Shown here: positions 45,385-53,502 of the stretch, in pieces | How positions within the stretch are numbered: position 1 is the stretch's first letter | How the letters are laid out: every line of letters begins with the position of its first letter | From: Ligilactobacillus sp900765635 | Lineage (GTDB): Bacteria > Bacillota > Bacilli > Lactobacillales > Lactobacillaceae | Assembly (NCBI RefSeq): GCF_949152225.1 | Contig: NZ_CASCJC010000001.1 | Location: 992,001 to 1,056,000 of the forward strand | Direction: 5' to 3' | DNA length: 64,000 nt | Made by a program: the position numbers and the translations under genes | The notes under the pieces: model-generated | What the model saw: only the letters and a program-made list of their open reading frames with translations | Told to the model about the DNA's origin: nothing | Databases searched by the model: none

Positions 45385-46104
45385 TTATTTCCCTTCTACT
45401 GTTGTTCCGATATTTTCACCTTCAACGACTTTTTTAATATTTCCACGTTTATTCATGTTAAAGACCACCAACGGAATATTGTTATCCATAGATAATGAAG
45501 AAGCGGTCGTATCCATTACACGCAAGCCTTTGTTGATAACTTCCATGTGTGTCAATGTTTCAAATTTAACCGCATTTGGATCTGTGTTTGGATCTGCTGA
45601 ATAAACTCCATCTACTCCGTTTTTAGCCATCAAAATTACATCAGCATTAATTTCGGAAGCGCGTAAAGCTGCCGTTGTGTCTGTCGAGAAGTATGGTGAT
45701 CCTGTTCCCGCTGCAAAAATCACAATCCGACCTTTTTCTAAATGGCGAACCGCCTTACGTCTAATATATGGTTCAGCTACTTGACGCATTTCAATTGCTG
45801 TTTGTACACGTGTTGGTACTCCCAACGTTTCAAGAACATCTTGTAAAGCCAAAGCGTTCATCACAGTCCCTAACATTCCAATATAATCGGCTTGTGCACG
45901 TTCGATCCCCATTTGAGCACCAGCTTCACCACGCCACATATTGCCCCCGCCGACAACGATAGCAATTTGGACGCCCAAATCATGAACTTCTTTGATTTCT
46001 TCCGCAACTTTTCGGATTTCTGGGGGATTAATCCCGTGCCCTGTATCACCAGCTAAAGCCTCCCCACTAAGTTTCATGACTACACGTTTATATTTGATTG
46101 ACAT
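45385..46104 (-). CDS. pyrH: UMP kinase
   Basis: PyrH phosphorylates UMP to UDP. Motifs: VVMKLSGEALAG, IAIVVGGGNMWRG, GTGSPYFSTDTTAALRA, and MAKNGVDGVYSADP. The start is ATG 46104, after AGGAGGAGC; a longer open frame to 46146 has no ribosome site and would cross the palindrome. The product is 239 residues. The leader carries an 18-bp palindrome. Confidence 0.96.
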   Translation of the reverse strand: MSIKYKRVVMKLSGEALAGDTGHGINPPEIRKVAEEIKEVHDLGVQIAIVVGGGNMWRGEAGAQMGIERAQADYIGMLGTVMNALALQDVLETLGVPTRVQTAIEMRQVAEPYIRRKAVRHLEKGRIVIFAAGTGSPYFSTDTTAALRASEINADVILMAKNGVDGVYSADPNTDPNAVKFETLTHMEVINKGLRVMDTTASSLSMDNNIPLVVFNMNKRGNIKKVVEGENIGTTVEGK

Positions 46105-46134
46105 GTTGCTCCTCCTAAGAAATCTAAATCTGTC

Positions 46135-46152
46135 GGTTTCTTGCAAGAAACC
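46135..46152. repeat. 18-bp perfect palindrome in the pyrH leader
   Basis: GGTTTCTTGCAAGAAACC is fully self-complementary and shares the core TTTCTTGCAAGAAA with the element before polC. It lies 31 bp upstream of the pyrH start codon. Confidence 0.7.
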
Positions 46153-46234
46153 ATTTGAATTTATTTTATCATTTTTAGTTATCCTTGACTATCCTTAATC
46201 ATACAAATAGCATCAAAAATTCGCTAAAACTGAA

Positions 46235-46260
46235 AAACGCCACCTAAAAAGATGACGTTT
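46235..46260 (-). terminator. Terminator after the metallo-hydrolase gene
   Basis: AAACGTCAT and GTGGCGTTT arms (imperfect), with T-rich sequence after the second arm on the minus strand. Confidence 0.6.
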
Positions 46261-46263
46261 AGT

Positions 46264-46905
46264 TTATTTCAAAAGACACAAACCTTCAATGTCTGATTGC
46301 AAGCAAGCAATAAATTCTGCGCCTTGTTGCATATTACCAACTACACTGCCGTAATGTGTTGGAATAGCTAATTTAGGTTTGATTTGATTGATGAGTTGAG
46401 CTGCTTGTTGAGGATCCATTGTATAATGACCACCAACTGGTACAAATGCCACATCACAAACTACCTTTTTGACTTCATCAATTAGATCTAAATCACCGGA
46501 AATATAATATTTAACACCAAAAAGTTCAACAACATATCCTACCCAGCCGTTTGCTTTAGGGTGAAATGGCTTATCAATATTATAGGCTGGAATCGTTGCA
46601 AAATTAATATTTAGCATTTCATAATGTTGGTTTGGCTCCACTAACATGAAATCAAGACCTAATTTTTCTAAGGCCTCTTTCATCTCTATTGGAGCAACAA
46701 CCTTAGTCTCAGCATTAATAACTTTGTTTAAATCCGATACGCTGAAATGATCACCATGACTATGTGTCAAAAAAACTAAGTTAGCATCATGTGTTACTTT
46801 TGCAATATTATAGGGATCAAAATAAATGCTAAATTGTTCAGTTGTCGTTAATTTAATGGCACTTTGACAAATGACTTCCATTTTAACAAGGTTATTCATT
46901 GTCAT
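46264..46905 (-). CDS. Metallo-beta-lactamase fold hydrolase
   Basis: The 213-residue protein has the metal-binding motif LTHSHGDHFS and later ligands (GDLDLIDE, PTHYGSVVG) of the small MBL-fold family related to UPF0173 proteins. The substrate is unknown. The start is ATG 46905 with AGGAG 8 bp upstream; an extension to 46932 would include the ribosome site. It is a single-gene unit with its own terminator. Confidence 0.85.
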   Translation of the reverse strand: MTMNNLVKMEVICQSAIKLTTTEQFSIYFDPYNIAKVTHDANLVFLTHSHGDHFSVSDLNKVINAETKVVAPIEMKEALEKLGLDFMLVEPNQHYEMLNINFATIPAYNIDKPFHPKANGWVGYVVELFGVKYYISGDLDLIDEVKKVVCDVAFVPVGGHYTMDPQQAAQLINQIKPKLAIPTHYGSVVGNMQQGAEFIACLQSDIEGLCLLK

Positions 46906-47072
46906 TGATATCACTCCTTTATCAATTATCACAGAAATTATAATACATCATGAACGATAAAATCAAAGTTTAATATAGATATTAAATTTTCTTATTAATT
47001 GGGCATTTATTAGTTTAAAATTCAAATGTTTTTATACATTTTTTCAAAAACATAGGTAGTCATACACTAAAA

Positions 47073-47100
47073 AAGTGGCCAATCCTAAGACCAACCACTT
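47073..47100 (-). terminator. Terminator downstream of the aldo/keto reductase
   Basis: AAGTGG and CCACTT arms extended by several G-U pairs, followed by six T on the minus strand. The rest of the 46906-47182 gap shows no gene. Confidence 0.7.
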
Positions 47101-47182
47101 CATAAGCAATAGCTCATTTATTAACCTTCAAAGTGAAATTCAAAAGATCTATATCATGGACATATCGCTACATCTCAAAATG

Positions 47183-48166
47183 TTATATATTATAACCAAC
47201 AATTTTATGCGGCTCATACAATTCTTCAAGATAAGCGATATCGTCTTTACTAATGCAAACCTCAAAACTCGAGCTATAATCAGTCAAATACTGCACTTTA
47301 GTCACTCCTAAAATTGGCGCACAAACTCCTTTAGCATATAACCAAGCTAAAGCAATTTGTGTCATACTAACATCATACTTTTGTGCTAATTGTGCCACTC
47401 TTTTAATGATTAAACTATCTTGTTGTAACGTTTTATCATACTTTTGTTGTGCAATCCTATCATTTTTAGCACGTAAACTTTGCCCTTGATTAATTCGCGC
47501 TAAACGACCGGCTGCTAACGGACTATATGGTACTAAAGCTACTCCTAAGTCCTGACATAAAGGAATCATTTCACGTTCTTCTTCACGATACAAGAGATTA
47601 TAATGATTTTGCATCACGCTAAATGGTGTCCAATTGTTTTTTAATGCTAAATACTGCGCCTTTTGAAATTGCCATGCAGCCATACTCGAAGCACCTAGGG
47701 CTAAAACTTTACCACTACGAACTAAATCGTTTAAAGCACTTAAGGTTTCGGCTAAATCTGTTTGCGAATCAAAACGATGAATATATAACAGGTCTAAGTA
47801 ATCTGTTTGCAGACGTTTTAAAGAACACTCTACTTCATAAAAAATTTCCTTGCGCGATAAGCCACAACCATTTGGCGTTGAACGCATCGGTTCACTTAAT
47901 TTAGTTGCTAAAACAACTTCATGTCGTTTAGTATATTTGTTAAGTAAGTCTCCTAAAATTTCTTCACTACTGCCTATACCATAAACATTAGCGGTATCAA
48001 AAAAATTAATTCCTATGTTGACAGCTTCTTTAACAATACTTTCTGCTTGTTGCTTAGATAAGACCCAATTATGTATCCATTTGTTTGGATCTCCAAAGCT
48101 CATCGCTCCTAAACAAATTCTTGAAACATCCATTCCTGTTTTCCCTAGTTTAGTATATTCCATCAT
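47183..48166 (-). CDS. Aldo/keto reductase
   Basis: A 327-residue NADPH-dependent reductase of the YhdN/YajO-like group. The family residues are visible: FFDTANVYGIGSSEEILG (Asp and catalytic Tyr), VVLATKLSEP (catalytic Lys), YLDLLYIHRFD (catalytic His position), and SPLAAGRL for cofactor binding. Its substrate is unknown. A TetR-type gene lies 105 bp upstream in the same direction and probably controls it. Confidence 0.92.
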   Translation of the reverse strand: MMEYTKLGKTGMDVSRICLGAMSFGDPNKWIHNWVLSKQQAESIVKEAVNIGINFFDTANVYGIGSSEEILGDLLNKYTKRHEVVLATKLSEPMRSTPNGCGLSRKEIFYEVECSLKRLQTDYLDLLYIHRFDSQTDLAETLSALNDLVRSGKVLALGASSMAAWQFQKAQYLALKNNWTPFSVMQNHYNLLYREEEREMIPLCQDLGVALVPYSPLAAGRLARINQGQSLRAKNDRIAQQKYDKTLQQDSLIIKRVAQLAQKYDVSMTQIALAWLYAKGVCAPILGVTKVQYLTDYSSSFEVCISKDDIAYLEELYEPHKIVGYNI

Positions 48167-48253
48167 CTCAGCTCCTTTAACTTAACTATCTTTAGTTTAA
48201 AAAAAACAGTTGCTAAAGCGAATAGACAAATCCAGCCATTTATCTATCTTTTT

Positions 48254-48283
48254 GACATTTACACAAAACTGTCAATTTGTGAT
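48254..48283. promoter_or_regulatory. Inverted repeats upstream of the reductase gene (possible operator)
   Basis: TTGACA-N12-TGTCAA (48254-48277) overlaps CACAAA-N8-TTTGTG (48264-48283). Both lie at the end of the TetR gene and just upstream of the reductase. A TetR operator is plausible but not shown. Confidence 0.35.
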
Positions 48284-48832
48284 AGCGTAAGGATTTTTAT
48301 CTCCTAAAAATTGTTCCATGCCAATATTTCGCATTTGTGTAATTAATTTAGCCATCTCAAAACTAGACGTTGGAAAATCCGCTAAAATCCACGATAGCGT
48401 CATACTACTTGAGGCTGTCGCATGATATTTAGTCGCTAAAACTAATCTTTTTGGCATTGGGTCTGAGCCATATAAATATTGATGCCACTGTAAATCAAAA
48501 TCCTCACAATGTTTAAACATATATTCTTTTAAACTATTGGGACCACTTAACAAACAAGCTTGTTGCATAAAGGCACGATAGCTTTGCATCTGGTCGTAAA
48601 CTTGCGTCAATTCTTGACAAAAATCAAATGTTTGATTAGCTTTCGCAAAACCACCTAAAATTCTAGTAGTATACACATATTGAATCAAATCATCCTTATC
48701 TAAGAAATGATTATAAAAAGTTTGGCGACTGATTTTAGCTTCTTTAAGCAATTGACTAATCGTAATTTTATCCAAAGCCTCTCCAGCTTGGATCAACGTT
48801 AGCAACGCTTGACTTATTTGTTCTTTAATCAT
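48272..48832 (-). CDS. TetR/AcrR-family transcription regulator
   Basis: The 186-residue protein has an N-terminal helix-turn-helix (ITISQLLKEAKISRQTFYNHFLDKDDLIQYVY, about residues 20-51) and a helical ligand domain resembling the group that includes DhaS-like regulators. ATG 48832 follows GGAG; a longer frame to 48874 crosses the terminator upstream. It probably regulates itself and the aldo/keto reductase. Confidence 0.88.
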   Translation of the reverse strand: MIKEQISQALLTLIQAGEALDKITISQLLKEAKISRQTFYNHFLDKDDLIQYVYTTRILGGFAKANQTFDFCQELTQVYDQMQSYRAFMQQACLLSGPNSLKEYMFKHCEDFDLQWHQYLYGSDPMPKRLVLATKYHATASSSMTLSWILADFPTSSFEMAKLITQMRNIGMEQFLGDKNPYAITN

Positions 48833-48851
48833 TATTTTGCTCCTTAAAAAC

Positions 48852-48885
48852 AAAAACAAGTTTGGGGCATCCAAAACTTGTTTTT
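48852..48885 (-). terminator. Terminator after the 119-aa unknown gene
   Basis: AAAAACAAGTTT and AAACTTGTTTTT arms, nearly perfect, with a T-rich tail on the minus strand. Confidence 0.85.
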
Positions 48886-48890
48886 ACTTA

Positions 48891-49250
48891 CTATCCTTTA
48901 ACCAATAAACGCCCACTAGTAATTTCGTAGGTTAAACTTTCAATTTCAGGTCCTTTACGCCCATTATCAGCACGCCGCAATTTTAAACGTCCATTTTGTT
49001 TTTCATCAATTGCAGCAACACGATCTGCTTGTGCTAAAGCCATATCTAAACACGAATAGCGCGTTTCCACATGCAACAAATCGTGTGATAAATCCGTTGT
49101 TTTAGTTTTAAAAACACTCGTTGCTGACTGGGTTAAGCAAACCGCTTTGGATTTTTCCATTAAATCTGCTGCCGTTACTACGGGAAACGAAAAATTTAAA
49201 CTTGTGACAAATAATAAGATTGCCCCGGCAATCCTGTCCGATTCACTCAA
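48891..49250 (-). CDS. Unknown small membrane-anchored protein
   Basis: I do not recognise this 119-residue protein. It has one hydrophobic stretch near the N-terminus (about residues 7-27, RIAGAILLFVTSLNFSFPVV), two cysteines (C38, C67) in the following segment, and a basic C-terminal half that is likely outside the membrane. The TTG start at 49250 is supported by AGGAGAG about 8 bp upstream, a promoter and a strong terminator, so it is likely a real single-gene unit. A prepilin-like or signal-anchored surface protein is possible; no family is claimed. Confidence 0.65.
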   Translation of the reverse strand: MSESDRIAGAILLFVTSLNFSFPVVTAADLMEKSKAVCLTQSATSVFKTKTTDLSHDLLHVETRYSCLDMALAQADRVAAIDEKQNGRLKLRRADNGRKGPEIESLTYEITSGRLLVKG

Positions 49251-49290
49251 AAATGATCTCTCCTAAAACTTATTTTTTTGGTTCACCTAA

Positions 49291-49319
49291 ATTCTAGCTA
49301 ACCCAAACCAAAAAGTAAA
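49291..49319 (-). promoter_or_regulatory. Predicted promoter of the unknown small gene
   Basis: Minus-strand TTTACT (49314-49319), 17-bp spacer, TAGAAT (49291-49296), about 40 bp before the TTG start codon. Confidence 0.55.
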
Positions 49320-49404
49320 GGTATTTTATTTATAAAAAAACTAGACAAGGTTAATGTTTTTCTAAGAGAACAAATAAAAAATCCCACTAACTATGAAATA
49401 ACTA

Positions 49405-49433
49405 TTGTCATTTGATTTATTAATTGTTATAAT
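49405..49433 (+). promoter_or_regulatory. tRNA-Ser promoter
   Basis: TTGTCA (49405-49410), 17-bp spacer, and an extended -10 TG-T-TATAAT (TATAAT at 49428-49433). The start would be near 49440, 9 bp before the tRNA. Confidence 0.75.
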
Positions 49434-49448
49434 AACATTTGTTATTTC

Positions 49449-49533
49449 GGAGAGTTGGCAGAGTGGTAATGCACCGGACTCGAAATCCGGCGAACCGGTA
49501 ATACGGCGCGCAGGTTCAAATCCTGTACTCTCC
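49449..49533 (+). tRNA. tRNA-Ser, anticodon CGA
   Basis: An 85-nt class II tRNA. The acceptor stem GGAGAGT pairs fully with ACTCTCC; the anticodon stem CCGGA/TCCGG encloses CTCGAAA with anticodon CGA, which reads the serine codon UCG. The long variable arm (CCG/CGG stem, about 49492-49514) and the T-arm (GCAGG-TTCAAAT-CCTGT) are typical of serine tRNAs. CCA is not encoded; the base after the acceptor stem is T, where serine tRNAs usually have G. It is the only standard RNA gene in the window and has its own promoter and terminator. Confidence 0.95.
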
Positions 49534-49540
49534 TTAAGTA

Positions 49541-49574
49541 AACACCTACAAGCATTTTGTTGTTTGTAGGTGTT
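49541..49574 (+). terminator. Terminator after tRNA-Ser
   Basis: AACACCTACAA and TTGTAGGTGTT are perfect 11-bp arms followed by TTT. It also lies after the end of the ABC permease only 30 bp further on the other strand, but the T-run favours the plus strand. Confidence 0.9.
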
Positions 49575-49603
49575 TTTATTTTCCCCAATAAATAGTCTTT
49601 TAA

Positions 49604-52129
49604 TCACTCATTTGAATTTAACGCTTCAATCATCTTAATTTCTTTTAACTTACGATCAGCAAAGTACATCACAATTATCGAAAAAATAATAGTTAGTACA
49701 GTTGCATACGCATAGTCCGGCCATTTGATAATTAACGGAAACAAAATCATCGCAGACGAAGCATTTTGTAAGATAAACCACGTCAAAATATTTCCAATCA
49801 AAAAACCTAAAACAATTCCACCTAATGTAAAAATAATATTTTCTCTCACAATATAGCCTGTAACTTCTCGATCATAAAAACCTAAAACCTTAAAAGTCGC
49901 CAATTCACGCTGCCGTTCAGCGATATTAATATTAGTCAGATTATATAATACAACAAAAGCTAAAGTCCCTGACAACAAAATAAAGATTAATACAACAATC
50001 CCTAAGTTATCAGTTGTCTTCTTTTGCTTAGCAATTTGTTCACTCACTAGATTTACACTGATAAAATTCTTAGAATCAAGTAGTTTTTGCGCCAATTTTT
50101 CTTCTTGTTTAGAATTTAGCTTTTTTGTCTTTAATAAATATGAATTGTTTACACTTACCAAGCCACATTTTTCAGCGTATTCTTTAGCTAAATAAATATT
50201 ATGTGCCACATAATTTTGTGTTATGTGTGCTACCTTAATACGATAAGTTTTACCATCTACTTCTAAGTTAAATTTATCCCCTGGCTGTAAATCAAGACTT
50301 TGTGCCAACTGTTGACTAACAATAGCTCCCCTATCATCTAATTTAATGGAGTGGTTTTGTAAATCTTTTAAGGTGATAAACTTGGCTAGATTTTGTTGTC
50401 CTTTTTGATCAAACAAATATACACTACTCGTTTGCGTATCTTTATTCTTTCTTTTAATATTTGCTTGGAATAAATCAATTGCCAAAGCATCTGTGATTTC
50501 ATGATTATTAAAAATCACCTTTTGAGATATATTTTGTGTCGCTATCATCTGATAATGCATTATTTCGCCAAATTGCTTATGGATTGGAGCTGGCAAAGAA
50601 TCATTTAAACCAAAACCTGCCAATAACAAACCACTGCAGCCTGCAATTCCAAAAATTGTTAAAAACATTCGTGCTTTATATCTAAATAAATTACGGTACG
50701 TCACTTTTTGATTAAAACTTAATCTTTGCCACAAAATAGATTTTTCTAACCATACACGTTTTCCGGCCTTAGGCGCTCTTGGTAACAACAACTCGACTGG
50801 TTTTTCATGCAATTCTTTAAGTAAAACATAACTACATGAACCAAGTGTTGCGATTAAAGCACCTAATGTCGCTAAAATAATCGGTGTACTCCAATATAAA
50901 ATATTATAATCAGCAAAAATATATTGCTTTTTTAAAAGCATACATATAATGCTTGGAATAAAATAAGTTCCAACTACCACACCTGTGATAATCCCAAATA
51001 AAGCTGTTAATACTGCATATAATAAATACTTGCTGGCAATTTCTGCATTACGATAACCAAGAGCTTTTAAAGTCCCAATCTCCTTGCGATTTTCTTCAAT
51101 CATTCGTGTCATAGTGGTAAAAGTAATCAAAACTGCTATGAAAAAGAAAAAGATTGGAAAAACATTGGCAATCGCATCTATTCGATCAGAAAGACTTGTA
51201 TATTCAACTAATCCCGGCCAATCACTGCGCTTTGATAAAACATAATTAATCTGTGATGCTTGTTGTACCTGAGATAACTTAGCTTGAATTTCTCGTTTAG
51301 CTTGCTGTAATTGTTGTGCTTGTGCAGTTGATTGAGAAAATTCTTGTTGTTGATCTATTTTAGCTTGCTTTGCTAATAGAGTTTGTTTTTGTTGCTGTAA
51401 TCGTTTAATCTTTCGCGTTTTTAACATATTAAGTTGCTTTTTTAGGGTTGTTATTTGAGCATCCAAGGTCGTATTATACGCATTTGAAAAATAATCTACA
51501 TCTATCAGATCATTGAAGGTAATATCAATTAAACTATATGGTAATCCAACAAACTGATTTTGTTTTAAATAAAGATAACCATCTAATTGACCATCACCTG
51601 TCGTGGTCGTTCCACGTTCTTCCAACGATAAATAAAGTGGTGAAGTTACATAGCCAACTACCCGATACTTTGTGTGCTTTAGTGTTTTTTCAAGAAAAAT
51701 CTGTGATCCTAAAGGATAGTCTTTAGCTAATTTTTGATCAACTAAAACATCAGTATCTTTATCCAACCAGTTTCCTTTGACTAAAGTTAATTTATTAGGC
51801 ATATCCGCTTGATAAGAATAAAGTTTTAAATTAAGCTGTTTTTTCTCTTCAAAGTATGGAATACTGTAGCTTGCAGATATCTTGCTTCCCTTGAGCTTTT
51901 CTAACTTAGTTACATCTTTTTTATCAAAACCTACCGTTGAAAGCAATTGAACATCTGAAACCTTTTGCACATCAAACATCTGCCTGAGTGTTTGTTGCAA
52001 GTCAGGTCCCACTGATTTAATCCCAACAAATAATAATACTCCTAAAAAAATAATCAAAACAATCGCGATAAAGCGCCCTAACGAAGTTTTAATCGCACGA
52101 AGACTGGCTGTTAAATACGTTTTATTCAT
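49604..52129 (-). CDS. FtsX-family ABC transporter permease with coiled-coil domain
   Basis: The 841-residue protein is a MacB/FtsX-type permease: one N-terminal membrane segment, an outside domain, a Gln-rich coiled coil (about 210-310, KKQLNMLKTRKIKRLQQQK), FtsX domains with three membrane segments (about 325-450 and 700-830), and a second outside domain between them. Such proteins usually move lipids, lipoproteins or peptides, or pass mechanical force; the substrate is unknown. The partner ATPase is 9 bp upstream. Confidence 0.88.
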   Translation of the reverse strand: MNKTYLTASLRAIKTSLGRFIAIVLIIFLGVLLFVGIKSVGPDLQQTLRQMFDVQKVSDVQLLSTVGFDKKDVTKLEKLKGSKISASYSIPYFEEKKQLNLKLYSYQADMPNKLTLVKGNWLDKDTDVLVDQKLAKDYPLGSQIFLEKTLKHTKYRVVGYVTSPLYLSLEERGTTTTGDGQLDGYLYLKQNQFVGLPYSLIDITFNDLIDVDYFSNAYNTTLDAQITTLKKQLNMLKTRKIKRLQQQKQTLLAKQAKIDQQQEFSQSTAQAQQLQQAKREIQAKLSQVQQASQINYVLSKRSDWPGLVEYTSLSDRIDAIANVFPIFFFFIAVLITFTTMTRMIEENRKEIGTLKALGYRNAEIASKYLLYAVLTALFGIITGVVVGTYFIPSIICMLLKKQYIFADYNILYWSTPIILATLGALIATLGSCSYVLLKELHEKPVELLLPRAPKAGKRVWLEKSILWQRLSFNQKVTYRNLFRYKARMFLTIFGIAGCSGLLLAGFGLNDSLPAPIHKQFGEIMHYQMIATQNISQKVIFNNHEITDALAIDLFQANIKRKNKDTQTSSVYLFDQKGQQNLAKFITLKDLQNHSIKLDDRGAIVSQQLAQSLDLQPGDKFNLEVDGKTYRIKVAHITQNYVAHNIYLAKEYAEKCGLVSVNNSYLLKTKKLNSKQEEKLAQKLLDSKNFISVNLVSEQIAKQKKTTDNLGIVVLIFILLSGTLAFVVLYNLTNINIAERQRELATFKVLGFYDREVTGYIVRENIIFTLGGIVLGFLIGNILTWFILQNASSAMILFPLIIKWPDYAYATVLTIIFSIIVMYFADRKLKEIKMIEALNSNE

Positions 52130-52138
52130 TGTTTTTCC

Positions 52139-52840
52139 CTACCATTCTAATTGAGCTACTTCTAGCGGATTATCATTGACGACAACTTTACGAACCGTCG
52201 CATCATTAATATAAATTACTCGATCAGCCATCTGTGCTAAAGCTGAATTATGCGTGACAATAATCACTGTTTGTTTTTGCTCGCGACTAGCTTGTTGTAA
52301 CAATGTCAAAACTTGCTTACCAGTCAAATAGTCAAGGGCTCCAGTTGGCTCATCACAAAGCAATAACTTAGGTTTTTTAGCCAATGCCCGTGCAATTGCT
52401 ACACGTTGCTGTTCACCACCTGAAAGTTGTGCTGGAAAATTATCTAGCCTCTTTTCTAGACCGACTTGACACAAAATCTGTCGACTATCCAAACTATCTT
52501 TAACAACTGCTGTTGCCAATTCTACATTTTCTTTAGCAGTCAAATTAGGAACGAGATTATAAAACTGAAAAACAAAACCAATATCTTGCCGACGATAAGT
52601 TGTTAACTGGCTAGCAGAAAACTGCGCAATATCGATGCCATCAATGATGATTTGTCCATTGGTCGGGCTATCCATACCACCTAACAAGTTCAACAAAGTC
52701 GATTTACCCGCACCACTAGGTCCTAAAATTACAACTAGCTCACCTTTTGTTATCGTGAAATTAATATTGCGATTAGCCATAATAATGGTCTCGCCCATTT
52801 GATATTGTTTATCTTCATTTTTGACCTCGATAAAACTCAT
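52139..52840 (-). CDS. ABC transporter ATP-binding protein (LolD/MacB type)
   Basis: The 233-residue ATPase has Walker A GPSGAGKST near 38, signature LSGGEQQRVAIARALA near 138, Walker B LLLCDEPTGALD and H-loop VTHNSALA. It is co-transcribed with the permease that follows. Ribosome site GGAG lies 10 bp before the ATG. Confidence 0.93.
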   Translation of the reverse strand: MSFIEVKNEDKQYQMGETIIMANRNINFTITKGELVVILGPSGAGKSTLLNLLGGMDSPTNGQIIIDGIDIAQFSASQLTTYRRQDIGFVFQFYNLVPNLTAKENVELATAVVKDSLDSRQILCQVGLEKRLDNFPAQLSGGEQQRVAIARALAKKPKLLLCDEPTGALDYLTGKQVLTLLQQASREQKQTVIIVTHNSALAQMADRVIYINDATVRKVVVNDNPLEVAQLEW

Positions 52841-52919
52841 CTTACTTAAGCTCCTTCATTTAAATCTATTTACCTATATTTTAAAGCGATTACAAAAAAG
52901 ATTCAATTTAAATCTAAAA

Positions 52920-52957
52920 AAGACCTTTCTAGCCAAAAACCTAGCTAGAAAGGTCTT
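52920..52957 (-). terminator. Terminator after rplS
   Basis: AAGACCTTTCTAGC and GCTAGAAAGGTCTT are perfect 14-bp arms around a 10-nt loop, followed by T's on the minus strand. Confidence 0.92.
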
Positions 52958-52970
52958 AAAAAGTCTTTTA

Positions 52971-53324
52971 TTAACGACGACGTTCTGGAATACGAGCAGC
53001 CTTACCTTGTAATGCACGTAAGTAGTACAATTTAGCACGACGTACACGACCGTAACGTACAACTTCAATCTTATCTACACGTGGTGTGTGTAATGGGAAA
53101 GTACGTTCAACCCCGATACCGTTACTGATCTTACGAACAGTATAAGTTTCAGAGATACCTTCGCCACGGCGTTTGATAACAACACCTTCGAAGATTTGGA
53201 TACGTTCACGTTTACCTTCAACGATACGTGCATGTACACGTACAGTATCACCGGCACGGAATTCTGGAATATCGTTACGCAATTGAGATTCTGTAATCTT
53301 TGCGATTAATGGATTAACTGACAT
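52971..53324 (-). CDS. rplS: Ribosomal protein bL19
   Basis: bL19 sits at the 30S-50S interface. The 117-residue protein shows FRAGDTVRVHARIVEGKRERIQ and GIGVERTFPLHTPRVDKIEV, which are diagnostic. It is transcribed from its own promoter behind a leader of about 75 nt and ends at a strong terminator, separate from trmD. Confidence 0.98.
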   Translation of the reverse strand: MSVNPLIAKITESQLRNDIPEFRAGDTVRVHARIVEGKRERIQIFEGVVIKRRGEGISETYTVRKISNGIGVERTFPLHTPRVDKIEVVRYGRVRRAKLYYLRALQGKAARIPERRR

Positions 53325-53399
53325 TAAAATTTCTCCTATTCATCGACATTCTTGTCCAGTCGCAGCGGAATATCGTTAATATGGCTTTTTTTAAGCCGA
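53325..53399 (-). ncRNA. rplS leader, possible L19 autoregulatory leader
   Basis: The transcribed leader contains a GGCTT/AAGCC hairpin (about 53383-53396) and other short stems before the ribosome site. A structured L19 leader is known in low-GC Gram-positives; I infer but cannot confirm that this is one. Confidence 0.4.
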
Positions 53400-53404
53400 G
53401 AGTT

Positions 53405-53433
53405 ATTTTAACACAAATCAAATATTAAGTAAA
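53405..53433 (-). promoter_or_regulatory. Predicted rplS promoter
   Basis: Minus-strand TTTACT (53428-53433), 17-bp spacer, TAAAAT (53405-53410). Confidence 0.55.
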
Positions 53434-53502
53434 GAGTAATTTATTTTTTAAATAGTTTTTTTGCACAAAACTAACACTTATACTAATTAAAAAAGCAGAT
53501 AT

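Noticed and set aside
46906..47182. A hidden small gene in the gap between the metallo-hydrolase and the reductase
   Set aside because: No frame with a ribosome site and plausible codon use; only the reductase terminator is seen.
49362..49607. Minus-strand open frame across the tRNA region
   Set aside because: It runs antisense through tRNA-Ser and its terminator; the residues are a translation of tRNA sequence.
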